A DNA stretch of 46,313 bases from Bacillota bacterium. GTDB lineage: Bacteria; Bacillota; Clostridia; Lachnospirales; Lachnospiraceae. The DNA lies in NCBI GenBank assembly GCA_902363515.1, contig CABJAN010000026.1, forward strand, positions 1-46,313, in the 5' to 3' direction. The notes under the pieces are model-generated. The model was not told the DNA's origin and made no database searches. It saw nothing but the letters and a program-made list of their open reading frames with translations. Below are positions 31,985 through 40,297 of the stretch, piece after piece (the first letter of the stretch is position 1; the number at the start of each line of letters is the position of its first letter). The translations under genes and the position numbers were made by a program.

Positions 31985-33328
31985 CTATCGTTCTGTTTCC
32001 TTGCCCCGTTCCGGCTCTTTTTCCAGTCTTAAAATACTGTCTATATTCTGCTTGATAACGTCGTATTCCTTGACCTGTTTTTTCAGCTTTCCATAATCAG
32101 CGTAAAGAGCTTCTTTCTGCGCTTGGAGCTTCCTGTATTCTTCCTGCATAGCGGCGAGATTGGGGAGTTTGGTAATGCCCGCCGCTTTCAGTGCCTTTGC
32201 CGCCGCTTCATGGAGTATCAGACTGCTTTCCTGCTTTGCCCGGTATGCGTCCTTATCCTTTGCCCTGCGGTATGCTTCATAAACAGGTTTTGTCTTTTGG
32301 TAGGTGGCAACGTGCTTCATCAGCACCGCCATATCTGAAAGACGTTTTTCCACACTCTTTAATGCGTCTGCTGTCTTTTCATTTTCCGCATTTATTTCCT
32401 CAATCCGGCTGACTAAATCCGCGTACTGCTCAATCTTGTGTTCTGTTAAGAAATTCATGGTCTTTGCAGCCAGTTTCAGATTATGGATTTTCGCCCACTG
32501 TTCGTAGCCCCGGCTCTCTTGTGCCTTGATACTGTTTTCAATGTCGATAAGCAACGATACGCCGCGCTGCTCTTTGGGAGCTTTCGCCGCCTTTGTGCGC
32601 TTGCCTGCAATCCGTTCTTTGATTGCTTCCTCTGTATAGTCTGCGCCGAGAGTTTTTAAGCGGGTAAACCGTTCCTGTCCGGGAGCGCGGCAGGAGATAT
32701 ATTTTCCCGGCTTTATCTCATAGCCCGCTGCCTGTAACTGCTGCAACAAATCTTCAAAACTTGCCACTTGGGGGATAAGCGTATCAACGGCAATTTTCAG
32801 CTTGCCTTTCCAACTTGTCTCGGTTTTCTCTGCTTGATATTCCGCATAACTTTTTCCTTTACTGCCTTTACCCGGAATAACAACAGACAGCCCGTTTTCC
32901 CGGCACAGCTTGTCGCTCATGTTCCGTATGCCGTAGTAGCTGCGCTTATTGGAATTGTACTTATGGTAGTCAACAAAGTTGACCGCACAAAAAATAATAT
33001 GGTTATGGATATGCCCCTTGTCTATGTGGGTAGTTAGGACGTATTCGTGCTGTCCCTTTGTTACTGCGTCGGCAAGCTGCTTTCCGATTGCATGGGCTTT
33101 CTCACAGTCCACCTCTCCCGGTTCAAACGATTGTATCAGATGAAAGGCTAAGTTGTTCCCTTTTTGCCGAGCCTGCGATAAGGTATATTCAAACTCAATA
33201 TCTGCCGTTTCATAGCTGCACCCAAAGGAGGACACAAGTGTTTTCCCGTCTGTTTTATCCGGGTTTTGGATATAGTCAAGGGCTTTGCTCAACGTGCTTT
33301 TAACAGGCTTAATCTTTGTAACCGCCAT
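31985..33328 (-). CDS. ICE relaxase (MOBP-type)
   Basis: The 447-residue protein starts MAVTKIKPVKSTLSKALDYI. The three-histidine metal motif is THIDKGHIHNHIIF (H101, H106, H108, H110), as in MOBP relaxases of Tn1549-like elements. The candidate catalytic Tyr is in the N-terminal motif (Y19 in ALDYIQNP). A long coiled coil forms the C-terminus. It nicks oriT and leads the strand into the recipient. The start overlaps mobC by 40 nt. Confidence 0.9.
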   Translation of the reverse strand: MAVTKIKPVKSTLSKALDYIQNPDKTDGKTLVSSFGCSYETADIEFEYTLSQARQKGNNLAFHLIQSFEPGEVDCEKAHAIGKQLADAVTKGQHEYVLTTHIDKGHIHNHIIFCAVNFVDYHKYNSNKRSYYGIRNMSDKLCRENGLSVVIPGKGSKGKSYAEYQAEKTETSWKGKLKIAVDTLIPQVASFEDLLQQLQAAGYEIKPGKYISCRAPGQERFTRLKTLGADYTEEAIKERIAGKRTKAAKAPKEQRGVSLLIDIENSIKAQESRGYEQWAKIHNLKLAAKTMNFLTEHKIEQYADLVSRIEEINAENEKTADALKSVEKRLSDMAVLMKHVATYQKTKPVYEAYRRAKDKDAYRAKQESSLILHEAAAKALKAAGITKLPNLAAMQEEYRKLQAQKEALYADYGKLKKQVKEYDVIKQNIDSILRLEKEPERGKETER

Positions 33329-33618
33329 ATCTCCGCAAGCACCCCCTTTATTTCCTCTATGTCCTCTTGGTAGACGCTGCCTGTCGCATTGACACGCTTT
33401 GCAATCTGATTGATATTGACCCCGATTTTCTGTATCTCCGCTGTCATGGCTTTTATATCGCTATGGTCTGTCTGAATGATATACCCGTCAATGGCAATCT
33501 TGCGAAGATACGCCGCCATGTTCCGGGTGGGGACGAGCTTCATTTTCTGCTCAATCAATGCCCGTTCTTCCTCTGTTACATAGAATTTGATTTGTACTTT
33601 TCTTTTGCGTCCGTTCAT
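33289..33618 (-). CDS. mobC: MobC-type relaxosome accessory protein
   Basis: ATG 33618 follows GGAAAGGAG; 109 residues. It begins NGRKRKVQIKFYVTEEERAL with a ribbon-helix-helix pattern and ends in the MobC signature region (IQKIGVNINQIAKRVNATGS, then LAEIWRLQRL). Such proteins bind oriT and help the relaxase. The oriT-like element copy 2 begins 21 bp upstream. Confidence 0.88.
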   Translation of the reverse strand: MNGRKRKVQIKFYVTEEERALIEQKMKLVPTRNMAAYLRKIAIDGYIIQTDHSDIKAMTAEIQKIGVNINQIAKRVNATGSVYQEDIEEIKGVLAEIWRLQRLSLLKAR

Positions 33619-33639
33619 GCAATCGCTCCTTTCCGCTTT

Positions 33640-33738
33640 GAGGGTTTGGGACACTTCCCAACAAGCAATTTTCAACCGACGCACCGCAGGGCGGGAGGGC
33701 GAAAATACGGAAAAGGGTACTCTTTTCCTATGCTTGCT
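33640..33738 (-). other. oriT: oriT-like bipartite element, copy 2 (beside mobC)
   Basis: On the minus strand block A (33738-33706) and block B (33668-33640) repeat copy 1 at 25545-25643, with one difference in block B, which disrupts its palindrome (AAGTGTCCC for AAGTTTCCC). The spacer is again 37 bp but unrelated in sequence. Lying directly before mobC and the relaxase gene, it is the best oriT candidate of the ICE. Confidence 0.7.
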
Positions 33739-33861
33739 AAGAAAGTTTTTTCCTCACTTATCACTACAACGAAACTCCCAGTATGCCAAAAAAGCGCAAA
33801 AGAAAAACGCCGCAATCCTGCGACGCTTCAAGAACTCTATATAGACGAAAACGAGGGAACT

Positions 33862-34221
33862 TTATTCCCCCGTCCTGTCATTGTTGGCTTCCTCTATACC
33901 TTTTGCAGTAGCAGATATGATTTTTAAGTCTGCTTCGCTCATTGTGTCAAGCATGGTATCGAGCTGACGGCGGCGCGTGGACTTCTCTTGTTCCCGCTCC
34001 GGGAAAAAGAACTGGTCTACTGATACATCAAGCAGAGTTACAAGCTCATACAAAATCTGTAAACTTGGGTGCTGCCCGCTATTCTCAATGGACGCGATAT
34101 ATCGGGGCGCAATATTCAGCGTGTCGGCTAACTGATTGCGTGATATTCCCTTTGCTTTTCTTGCTGCTTTAATGGCTTGCCCGAAAGCCTTAAAATCGAA
34201 TTTCTCTTTATTCTGCTTCAT
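33862..34221 (-). CDS. XRE-family regulator of the ICE
   Basis: The 119-residue product has an HTH at about 12-68 (FGQAIKAARKAKGISRNQLA, then IASIENSGQHPSL) and a helical C-terminus with LDTMLDTMSEADLKIISA. It fits the short XRE proteins encoded near the relaxase of Tn1549-like elements. Only a weak GGTGA ribosome site precedes ATG 34221. The inverted repeat GATATG-N6-CATATC (34266-34283) upstream could be its operator. Confidence 0.78.
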   Translation of the reverse strand: MKQNKEKFDFKAFGQAIKAARKAKGISRNQLADTLNIAPRYIASIENSGQHPSLQILYELVTLLDVSVDQFFFPEREQEKSTRRRQLDTMLDTMSEADLKIISATAKGIEEANNDRTGE

Positions 34222-34265
34222 AGTTATTTCACCCAGTTACATTTTACTGTTCCTTTTTTCTTTGA

Positions 34266-34283
34266 GATATGATTACACATATC
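34266..34283. promoter_or_regulatory. Inverted repeat GATATG-N6-CATATC
   Basis: A perfect 6-bp inverted repeat in the divergent region between the XRE and WYL genes, 45 bp before the XRE start. Operator role is inferred. Confidence 0.4.
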
Positions 34284-34328
34284 ATAGTATTGACTGGAAT
34301 AATTCATAAAAATTAAAACTTGCCATTT

Positions 34329-34353
34329 ACTTGTCAAGTTTATACTGTATAAT
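34329..34353 (+). promoter_or_regulatory. WYL gene promoter with palindrome ACTTG-T-CAAGT
   Basis: TATAAT (34348-34353) lies 25 bp before the WYL ATG. ACTTGTCAAGT (34329-34339) covers the -35 zone. A related site CAAGTTACTTG (35291-35301) precedes the GyrI-like gene, suggesting one regulator for both. Confidence 0.5.
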
Positions 34354-34377
34354 ATATATAATTGGGAGGAAAATCAC

Positions 34378-35280
34378 ATGGAACAGAGCAGATTATTCAA
34401 GATAGTGTATCATTTATTGGAAAAAGGAAAATCAACCGCCCCAGAACTGGCTAAAAAATTTGAAGTTTCAATAAGAACAATATACCGGGATTTAGACACG
34501 ATTAGTGCCGCAGGTGTTCCGATTTATGCTACACAAGGAAGAGGCGGCGGTATATTCATTATGTCGGATTTTGTGTTAAATAAGTCCTTATTATCGGAAC
34601 AGGAAAAAGAACAAATTTTAATGGCATTACAAGGTATCTCTGCCACAGAGCATAACCAAACAGACGAATTGCTTATCAAATTAGGTGGGCTTTTCCAATC
34701 TAAAGTTACAAATTGGATTGAAGTTGATTTTTCAGAATGGTATAAAAATACACCTAACTATAACGTATTCAATCTAATTAAAAATGCAATCTTCAATCAG
34801 AACATGATTACCTTTTCTTATTTTGCACAAGAGGGAAATTACTCAAATCGTACCGTTGAACCTATAAAATTGATTTTCAAAAATAAGGACTGGTATTTAT
34901 ATGGATTTTGTCTTTTAAGAAATGACTTTCGCTTTTTTAAGCTGACCCGTATAAAAGACTTGGAAATTTCATCAGACACATTCAGACGTGCAGTAGAGAA
35001 TATCCCCAAAGTAGAAACGGTAATTAAGAATAAAAATTTTATCCACGCAAAATTGAAGTTTTCTCCAAAGGTTGCATTTCGTGTATATGATGAATTTACT
35101 GACGATGTATCGAAAGATAATCAAGGAAATTTATATGTGAATATTGATTTGCCGGATAATGAAACTTTGTTTAGTTATATACTCTCTTTCGGGGATAATA
35201 TTGAAATTTTAGAGCCTGATTATTTGCGGCATAGTATGAAAGAAAAATTAGCTCTTATGCTGGAAAAGTATATAACATGA
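34378..35280 (+). CDS. WYL-domain HTH transcriptional regulator (YafY-like)
   Basis: ATG 34378 follows GGGAGG; 300 residues. An N-terminal HTH_11-type winged helix (LLEKGKSTAPELAKKFEVSI, then TIYRDLDTISAAGVPIYA) is followed by a WYL sensor domain (about 130-200) and a WCX-type C-terminal part. WYL proteins sense ligands or nucleic acids. It heads a three-gene AT-rich cargo group and probably controls itself and the next genes through the shared palindromes. Confidence 0.85.
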   Translation: MEQSRLFKIVYHLLEKGKSTAPELAKKFEVSIRTIYRDLDTISAAGVPIYATQGRGGGIFIMSDFVLNKSLLSEQEKEQILMALQGISATEHNQTDELLIKLGGLFQSKVTNWIEVDFSEWYKNTPNYNVFNLIKNAIFNQNMITFSYFAQEGNYSNRTVEPIKLIFKNKDWYLYGFCLLRNDFRFFKLTRIKDLEISSDTFRRAVENIPKVETVIKNKNFIHAKLKFSPKVAFRVYDEFTDDVSKDNQGNLYVNIDLPDNETLFSYILSFGDNIEILEPDYLRHSMKEKLALMLEKYIT

Positions 35281-35290
35281 CATATGTTGT

Positions 35291-35301
35291 CAAGTTACTT
35301 G
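35291..35301. promoter_or_regulatory. Palindrome CAAGT-T-ACTTG before the GyrI-like gene
   Basis: It lies in the 52-bp gap between the WYL and GyrI-like genes. It shares the ten bases TTGTCAAGTT (from 35287) with the site at the WYL promoter. Candidate second operator. Confidence 0.4.
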
Positions 35302-35332
35302 TGATATTCTATCATTGTAAGGAGGTTTTTTT

Positions 35333-35938
35333 ATGAAATACGAATGGAAAAAGCAAGAGAAAGCATTTTACGGAGCGAAAAACTCTCCGTCATTAGTAAC
35401 TATTCCAACACAGAATTATATTATGATAAGTGGAAAAGGCAATCCAAACGATATTGATTTTTCAAATCGTGTTTCGGCATTGTACTCTTTGGCGTATGCA
35501 ATCAAAATGGCATATAAGGCTACTGCCATACAAAATGAATTTGACGATTTTACAGTTTTTCCTTTAGAGGGAATTTGGCAGAAAATTGAAGAAACAGAAC
35601 TTGTCAAAGAGAATTTGGAATATACCATTATGATACGACAGCCAGACTTTATTTGTGAAGATATGGTAAACGTTGCTTTGGAACGAGTAAAAGTTAAGAA
35701 CCCCAATCCTCTATTTAACGAAATTAGCTTTGGCACAATGCAGGACGGAAATTGTGTGGAGATATTGCATATCGGCACGTTTGATGATGAGCCTATTTCT
35801 TTTGAGAAAATGGAGCGATTTATGTTATCTAATAATTTAGAACGCGCAAAAAGCTACCATAGAGAAATTTATTTGAACAATGCTAACCGAGTAGAAAAAA
35901 GCAAACTTAAAACTATTTTACGCTATGCGGTAAAATAA
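35333..35938 (+). CDS. GyrI-like domain protein
   Basis: ATG 35333 follows AAGGAGG. The 201-residue protein matches GyrI-like small-molecule binding proteins of Clostridia: it starts MKYEWKKQEKAFYGAKNSPS, then has NYIMISGKGNPND and CVEILHIGTFDDEPISFEKM. These sense or sequester hydrophobic compounds, some with hydrolase activity. Context with a WYL regulator and a radical SAM protein is recurrent in Firmicutes. Confidence 0.8.
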   Translation: MKYEWKKQEKAFYGAKNSPSLVTIPTQNYIMISGKGNPNDIDFSNRVSALYSLAYAIKMAYKATAIQNEFDDFTVFPLEGIWQKIEETELVKENLEYTIMIRQPDFICEDMVNVALERVKVKNPNPLFNEISFGTMQDGNCVEILHIGTFDDEPISFEKMERFMLSNNLERAKSYHREIYLNNANRVEKSKLKTILRYAVK

Positions 35939-35959
35939 CTTTTAGACGAGGATATAATT

Positions 35960-36832
35960 ATGCACTATGTAAATGCGAAAAGTATCTTATCAGCCAAAAA
36001 TGGAATGAATTTATATCGCGGCTGTTCTCATGGTTGTATTTACTGCGACTCACGAAGCAAGTGTTATCACATGGAGCATGATTTTGAGGACATTGAAATT
36101 AAAGAAAATGCCATTGAACTGTTAGAAAATGCTCTTAAACGAAAGCGCAAAAAGTGTATGTTAGGTACAGGTTCTATGACAGACCCGTATATCCCGCTTG
36201 AAAGTAATATTGGGAATGTTCGCAAAGCGTTGGCTTTAGCAAATCAATATGGGTTTGGCTTCACTTTGATAACTAAATCCGACCGAATATTACGGGATTT
36301 AGATTTATTAAAATCTATCAACGACAAAACAAAATGTGTGGTGCAAATGACGCTAACCACCTATGACGAAGATTTATGCAGAAAAATCGAGCCAAATGTA
36401 AGTACAACAAGAGAACGGTTTGAAGCTCTGAAAAAGCTGAATGAAGCAGGTATTCCAACTATTGTTTGGCTTTGCCCTATTCTGCCTTTCATCAATGATA
36501 CAGAAGAAAATATCATAGGAATTTTAGAGTATTGCATTGAAGCAAAAGTTTACGGTGTTATTTGTTTTGGAATGGGTTTGACGCTTCGTGAGGGAAACAG
36601 AGAGTATTTTTATAACCAGTTAGACCGATTGTTCCCACACATGAAAGAAAAGTATATTTATACTTATGGTATGCAATATCAACTAAGTAGCCCAAAGCAC
36701 AATGAGCTTATGAAATTATTTCATCAAATATGTGAGGACAGCGGTATTATGCACGACAACTCAAAAATATTTGAGTATCTATATAACTTTGAAGAAAAGA
36801 ATAGTCCTATCCAATTAAATCTGTTTGATTAA
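35960..36832 (+). CDS. SPL-family radical SAM protein
   Basis: ATG 35960; 290 residues. The iron-sulfur motif is CSHGCIYC (C22, C26, C29; CxxxCxxC). GTGSMTDPYIPLE and PTIVWLCPILPFIND fit the SPL (spore photoproduct lyase-related) radical SAM family found in mobile DNA; the substrate is not known. Only 21 bases separate it from the GyrI-like gene, so both are co-transcribed. Confidence 0.82.
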   Translation: MHYVNAKSILSAKNGMNLYRGCSHGCIYCDSRSKCYHMEHDFEDIEIKENAIELLENALKRKRKKCMLGTGSMTDPYIPLESNIGNVRKALALANQYGFGFTLITKSDRILRDLDLLKSINDKTKCVVQMTLTTYDEDLCRKIEPNVSTTRERFEALKKLNEAGIPTIVWLCPILPFINDTEENIIGILEYCIEAKVYGVICFGMGLTLREGNREYFYNQLDRLFPHMKEKYIYTYGMQYQLSSPKHNELMKLFHQICEDSGIMHDNSKIFEYLYNFEEKNSPIQLNLFD

Positions 36833-36851
36833 CTTTCAAACAATGACCGCT

Positions 36852-36938
36852 CAACGGAAAATTTTAAAACCGTTGTTTGGCGGCAAAGTTTTCATGCACC
36901 TAACAGAATATAAGCGACCTAACGGTGGCTTTAAGAAA
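36852..36938 (+). repeat. Two-hairpin element, copy 1
   Basis: CAACGG...CCGTTG (36852-36875) is followed by GGCGGCAAAGTTTTCATGC and ACCTAACAGAATATAAGC. Copy 2 at 39238-39350 shares most of this. It ends the SPL operon and could act as a weak terminator. Confidence 0.6.
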
Positions 36939-37031
36939 ATACAAGACAATAAATAGAAACAAAAACTGCAAGAATAATGAAAACACCCAAATAACATCTT
37001 GATATACTATGGGAGAAAGGAGGAAGCTGTA

Positions 37032-37892
37032 ATGAAAAACAATATCGAAAAGGTTATCGCTGCGATTGACTATATCGAAAATCATTTATCTGATAAAGTC
37101 GATTTAGAACTTGTTGCGGAAGCTGTTCACTATTCCAAATACTACTTACATCGTATTTTTACAAAAACAGTAGGCTTGACAGTACATGATTATGTCAAAC
37201 GCAGACAACTAACAGAAGCAGCTAAATTACTGGTTTTTTCAGATAAGCCGATTATTGAAATTGCTTTTATCGCAGGATATGAAAGTCAACAGGCTTTTAG
37301 CGATATATTCAAATTGATGTATAAAAAGTCCCCCGGACAATATAGGAATGATGAAGAATTTTATCCATTACAGCTAAAATATATCTTGAATAAAAATCCT
37401 ATGGTATTAGACCCCAAAATTGATTTAGAAAAAGAAATTCAATTTGCATCTATGGAGGATATTCCTAAATGGATTGAATTAGTTAGGCTTGTAGTGGACG
37501 GATTTCCTTGCCTAGATGAAAAGCAATATGTTGAACAGCTAAAAGACTGTATTCAAAAGAAACAGACATTGATTTTGAAAGATAAGGATATTGCCATAGG
37601 TATTATGGGTATAACTATTGCTACTGGAAGTATTGATTTTTTGGGAATACACCCTCAATACAGAAAACAAGGAATTACGCAGGCTTTTTTGAAGAAAGCA
37701 ATTTCTTTGCTTATAACAAGTGATGAAATTTCCGTTACAACTTTTCGGGAGGGAGATAAAGCTGATACAGGCTACCGTAATATTTTCAAAAATCTTGGAT
37801 TTGCAGAAGCCGAATTATTAGTTGAATTTGGTTATCCAACACAACGCTTTGTCCTACAAAAAGAAAATTGGGAGGAAACAGCTAATGAATAA
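37032..37892 (+). CDS. AraC-type regulator fused to a GNAT acetyltransferase domain
   Basis: ATG 37032 follows AAAGGAGG; 286 residues. Residues 1-105 carry two AraC helix-turn-helices (LVAEAVHYSKYYLHRIFTKT and IIEIAFIAGYESQQAFSDIF). Residues about 128-285 look like a GNAT fold (IDFLGIHPQYRKQGITQAFL is the acetyl-CoA loop). It overlaps the MATE gene by 8 nt, so it likely regulates it, with the GNAT part acting as a sensor or enzyme. Confidence 0.8.
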   Translation: MKNNIEKVIAAIDYIENHLSDKVDLELVAEAVHYSKYYLHRIFTKTVGLTVHDYVKRRQLTEAAKLLVFSDKPIIEIAFIAGYESQQAFSDIFKLMYKKSPGQYRNDEEFYPLQLKYILNKNPMVLDPKIDLEKEIQFASMEDIPKWIELVRLVVDGFPCLDEKQYVEQLKDCIQKKQTLILKDKDIAIGIMGITIATGSIDFLGIHPQYRKQGITQAFLKKAISLLITSDEISVTTFREGDKADTGYRNIFKNLGFAEAELLVEFGYPTQRFVLQKENWEETANE

Positions 37893-39225
37893 TATGTTGG
37901 ATAATCCTTTAGCACAGGACTTTACGATTAAATCTTTACTAAAATTTGCATTTCCCACTATGTTGACTATGGTTTTTATGGGACTATATACCATAGGAGA
38001 TACGATATTTGTATCACGATTTGTAAATACAGACGCTTTATCCGCAATCAACATTGTAACACCTGTCATCAATCTGATTGTTGGGCTTGGTACAATGCTT
38101 GCAACAGGAGGAAGTGCTATCATTGCCCGTAAAATGGGAGAGAAAAAATTAAAAGACGCTTCACAGGATTTTACTTTAATTGTATTTTTCGGAGCTATGC
38201 TTGGAATACTGATTGCCATTATTGGCAATTTATTTCTTGATGATATTATTTATTTTTTAGGCGCGAGTGAAATATTGTTTCCCTATTGTAAAGACTATTT
38301 ATTTGTATTATTACTTTTTACTCCCGCCAGTATGTTACAGGTACTATTTCAAAATCTAATTATTACAGCAGGGCGTCCCGGTTTCGGCATGGTACTTTCA
38401 ATTAGTGCTGGTGCAATCAATGTGATGTTGGATTACATTTTTATGGTATTGCTTGATATGGGAATTAAAGGCTCTGCATTAGGAACAGGCATTGGATATT
38501 TAATTCCTACAATAATCGGTATCGTTTTTTTCTTAACTGGAAAAGGCAGTATGCAGTTTAAGAAACCCGTTTTTCGTTTTTCTGTATTATCTGAAAGTTG
38601 TTTTAACGGGTGCTCTGAAATGATTAGTCAAGCGGCAGCAGCAGTTACAACATTTCTCTTTAATGCTACTATGTTAAAACTACTTGGAGAAAATGGTGTT
38701 GCCGCTATAACGATTATTATTTATTCACAATTCCTATTAACAACCTTGTACATTGGTTTTTCAATGGGTATAGCTCCTGTTATCAGTTATAACTATGGAG
38801 AGCAAAATCATCAAAAATTGAAACGAGTATTTAGAATTTGTTTGCACTTTATAATAATGGTTTCTGTTTTAATTTTTGCAATATCAATATTTTTTGGCTC
38901 ATATTTGGTCAATGTTTTTTCTCCGATAGGAACTCCTGTTTATAATATTGCTAAAAATGGATTTTTAATTTTTTCATTTAGTTTTTTATGTTGTGGAATA
39001 AATATTTTTACCTCGGCTATTTTTACAGCTCTTTCTAACGGGAAAATATCTACAATTATATCCTTTTTGCGAACATTTGGGCTAATTACACTTTTACTGC
39101 TTACCTTGCCCCGAATTTTGGACGTAAATGGGGTATGGTTAGCTGTTCCAGTCGCAGAATTGATAACCTTAATTGTTTCGATAGTATGTCTACAAAGAAA
39201 CAAAAAAAACTATCATTACATGTAA
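37885..39225 (+). CDS. MATE-family efflux transporter
   Basis: ATG 37885 lies in the end of the AraC gene, with GGGAGG upstream; 446 residues. About twelve membrane helices and typical MATE words are present: FVSRFVNTDALSAINIVTPV, LGTMLATGGSAIIARKMGEK, PVISYNYGEQNHQKL. These exporters use sodium or proton gradients to expel cationic drugs. Complete length. Confidence 0.88.
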   Translation: MNNMLDNPLAQDFTIKSLLKFAFPTMLTMVFMGLYTIGDTIFVSRFVNTDALSAINIVTPVINLIVGLGTMLATGGSAIIARKMGEKKLKDASQDFTLIVFFGAMLGILIAIIGNLFLDDIIYFLGASEILFPYCKDYLFVLLLFTPASMLQVLFQNLIITAGRPGFGMVLSISAGAINVMLDYIFMVLLDMGIKGSALGTGIGYLIPTIIGIVFFLTGKGSMQFKKPVFRFSVLSESCFNGCSEMISQAAAAVTTFLFNATMLKLLGENGVAAITIIIYSQFLLTTLYIGFSMGIAPVISYNYGEQNHQKLKRVFRICLHFIIMVSVLIFAISIFFGSYLVNVFSPIGTPVYNIAKNGFLIFSFSFLCCGINIFTSAIFTALSNGKISTIISFLRTFGLITLLLLTLPRILDVNGVWLAVPVAELITLIVSIVCLQRNKKNYHYM

Positions 39226-39237
39226 AACCACCAAACT

Positions 39238-39350
39238 AACGGTAAATAAAAAAAACCGTTGTTCGGCGGTAAAGTTTTTATGCGCCCAACAGAATATAAG
39301 CAATTTAACAGCGGTTTTGAAATAGCAATCAAAGCCGCTGTTTTCTTTTT
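39238..39350 (+). repeat. Two-hairpin element, copy 2 (with terminator)
   Basis: AACGG...CCGTT, then GGCGGTAAAGTTTTTATGCG and CCAACAGAATATAAGC repeat copy 1. It continues into AACAGCGG...CCGCTGTT followed by TTCTTTTT, a rho-independent terminator for the MATE transcript. Confidence 0.7.
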
Positions 39351-39438
39351 AAGCAAATAGAGCATATTATACACTTGATATTATTCGGTTATCCGATTAT
39401 AATTATGCTGATAGAGTTTACGAAAGGACGGTTGAACT

Positions 39439-39615
39439 ATGGAATATATGTCTTGTCCCGAAGCAGCGGAAAAATGGGGCATTTCTGAACGGCGGGTGCA
39501 GATACTTTGCAAAAAAAATCGAATACCGGGCGTTTCAAAAATCGGTTATATGTGGTTGATACCTAAAGACGCAGAAAAGCCATTAGATAAAAGAAAAAAG
39601 GATAACAGGAGGTAA
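39439..39615 (+). CDS. Small helix-turn-helix protein
   Basis: ATG 39439; 58 residues: MEYMSCPEAAEKWGISERRV, then CKKNRIPGVSKIGYMWLIP. This is the excisionase/MerR-like HTH pattern common in Firmicute mobile DNA. It lies 4 bases before the response regulator gene, and its last codons contain that gene's ribosome site (AGGAGG), so it is probably co-translated and may regulate the cargo module. Confidence 0.75.
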   Translation: MEYMSCPEAAEKWGISERRVQILCKKNRIPGVSKIGYMWLIPKDAEKPLDKRKKDNRR

Positions 39616-39619
39616 CGAA

Positions 39620-40297
39620 ATGGTACAGTATAAAGTAATGATTATAGAAGATGACTTGAACGCAGCTCAATCTATTAGTAGATTTCTGGAAACATGGGGG
39701 TTTCAATGTAAATATTTAGATAATTTTCAAGAAGTCATAGAAAAATTTGTTGAATACAAACCTGAAATTATATTATTGGATATAACGCTTCCACGTTACA
39801 ATGGATATTATTGGTGTGAGGAAATAAGGAAAATATCGAAAGTTCCCATTATTTTTATTTCTTCAATTAGTGATAATCTGAATATGATTTTAGCAATGAA
39901 TATGGGCGGAGATGATTTTGTTACAAAACCTTTTGACCTTAATTTTCTTCTTGCAAAAATAAATTCATTACTGCGCCGCACTTATGATTTTCAAGGTGTC
40001 ATGAATATAATCGCGTGCGGTGATGTAGTATTAGATTTGGATAACGCCAAATTACAATACAAAGGAAATATAATGGAATTGTCCCGCAATGATTTTATTA
40101 TTTTGAAAGAACTTATGACACATAAGGGAAAAAATGTGTCCCGCGATGAACTTATGCAAGCACTGTGGAGTGATAACACTTTTGTTGATGACAATACACT
40201 TACAGTCAATATAACAAGAGTACGAAATAAATTAAGCAAAATAGGACTAGAAGATTTTATTATCACGCGAAAAGGAATGGGGTATCAAATTGGATAA
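39620..40297 (+). CDS. OmpR-family response regulator (BceR-like)
   Basis: ATG 39620 follows AGGAGG; 225 residues. The receiver has acidic EDD at 10-12, phospho-Asp D54 in LLDITLP and Lys in TKPF (about 103). A C-terminal winged helix contains MQALWSDNTFVDDNTLTVNI. It pairs with the following intramembrane-sensing kinase and a Bce-type transporter, the standard peptide-antibiotic module. Confidence 0.88.
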   Translation: MVQYKVMIIEDDLNAAQSISRFLETWGFQCKYLDNFQEVIEKFVEYKPEIILLDITLPRYNGYYWCEEIRKISKVPIIFISSISDNLNMILAMNMGGDDFVTKPFDLNFLLAKINSLLRRTYDFQGVMNIIACGDVVLDLDNAKLQYKGNIMELSRNDFIILKELMTHKGKNVSRDELMQALWSDNTFVDDNTLTVNITRVRNKLSKIGLEDFIITRKGMGYQIG

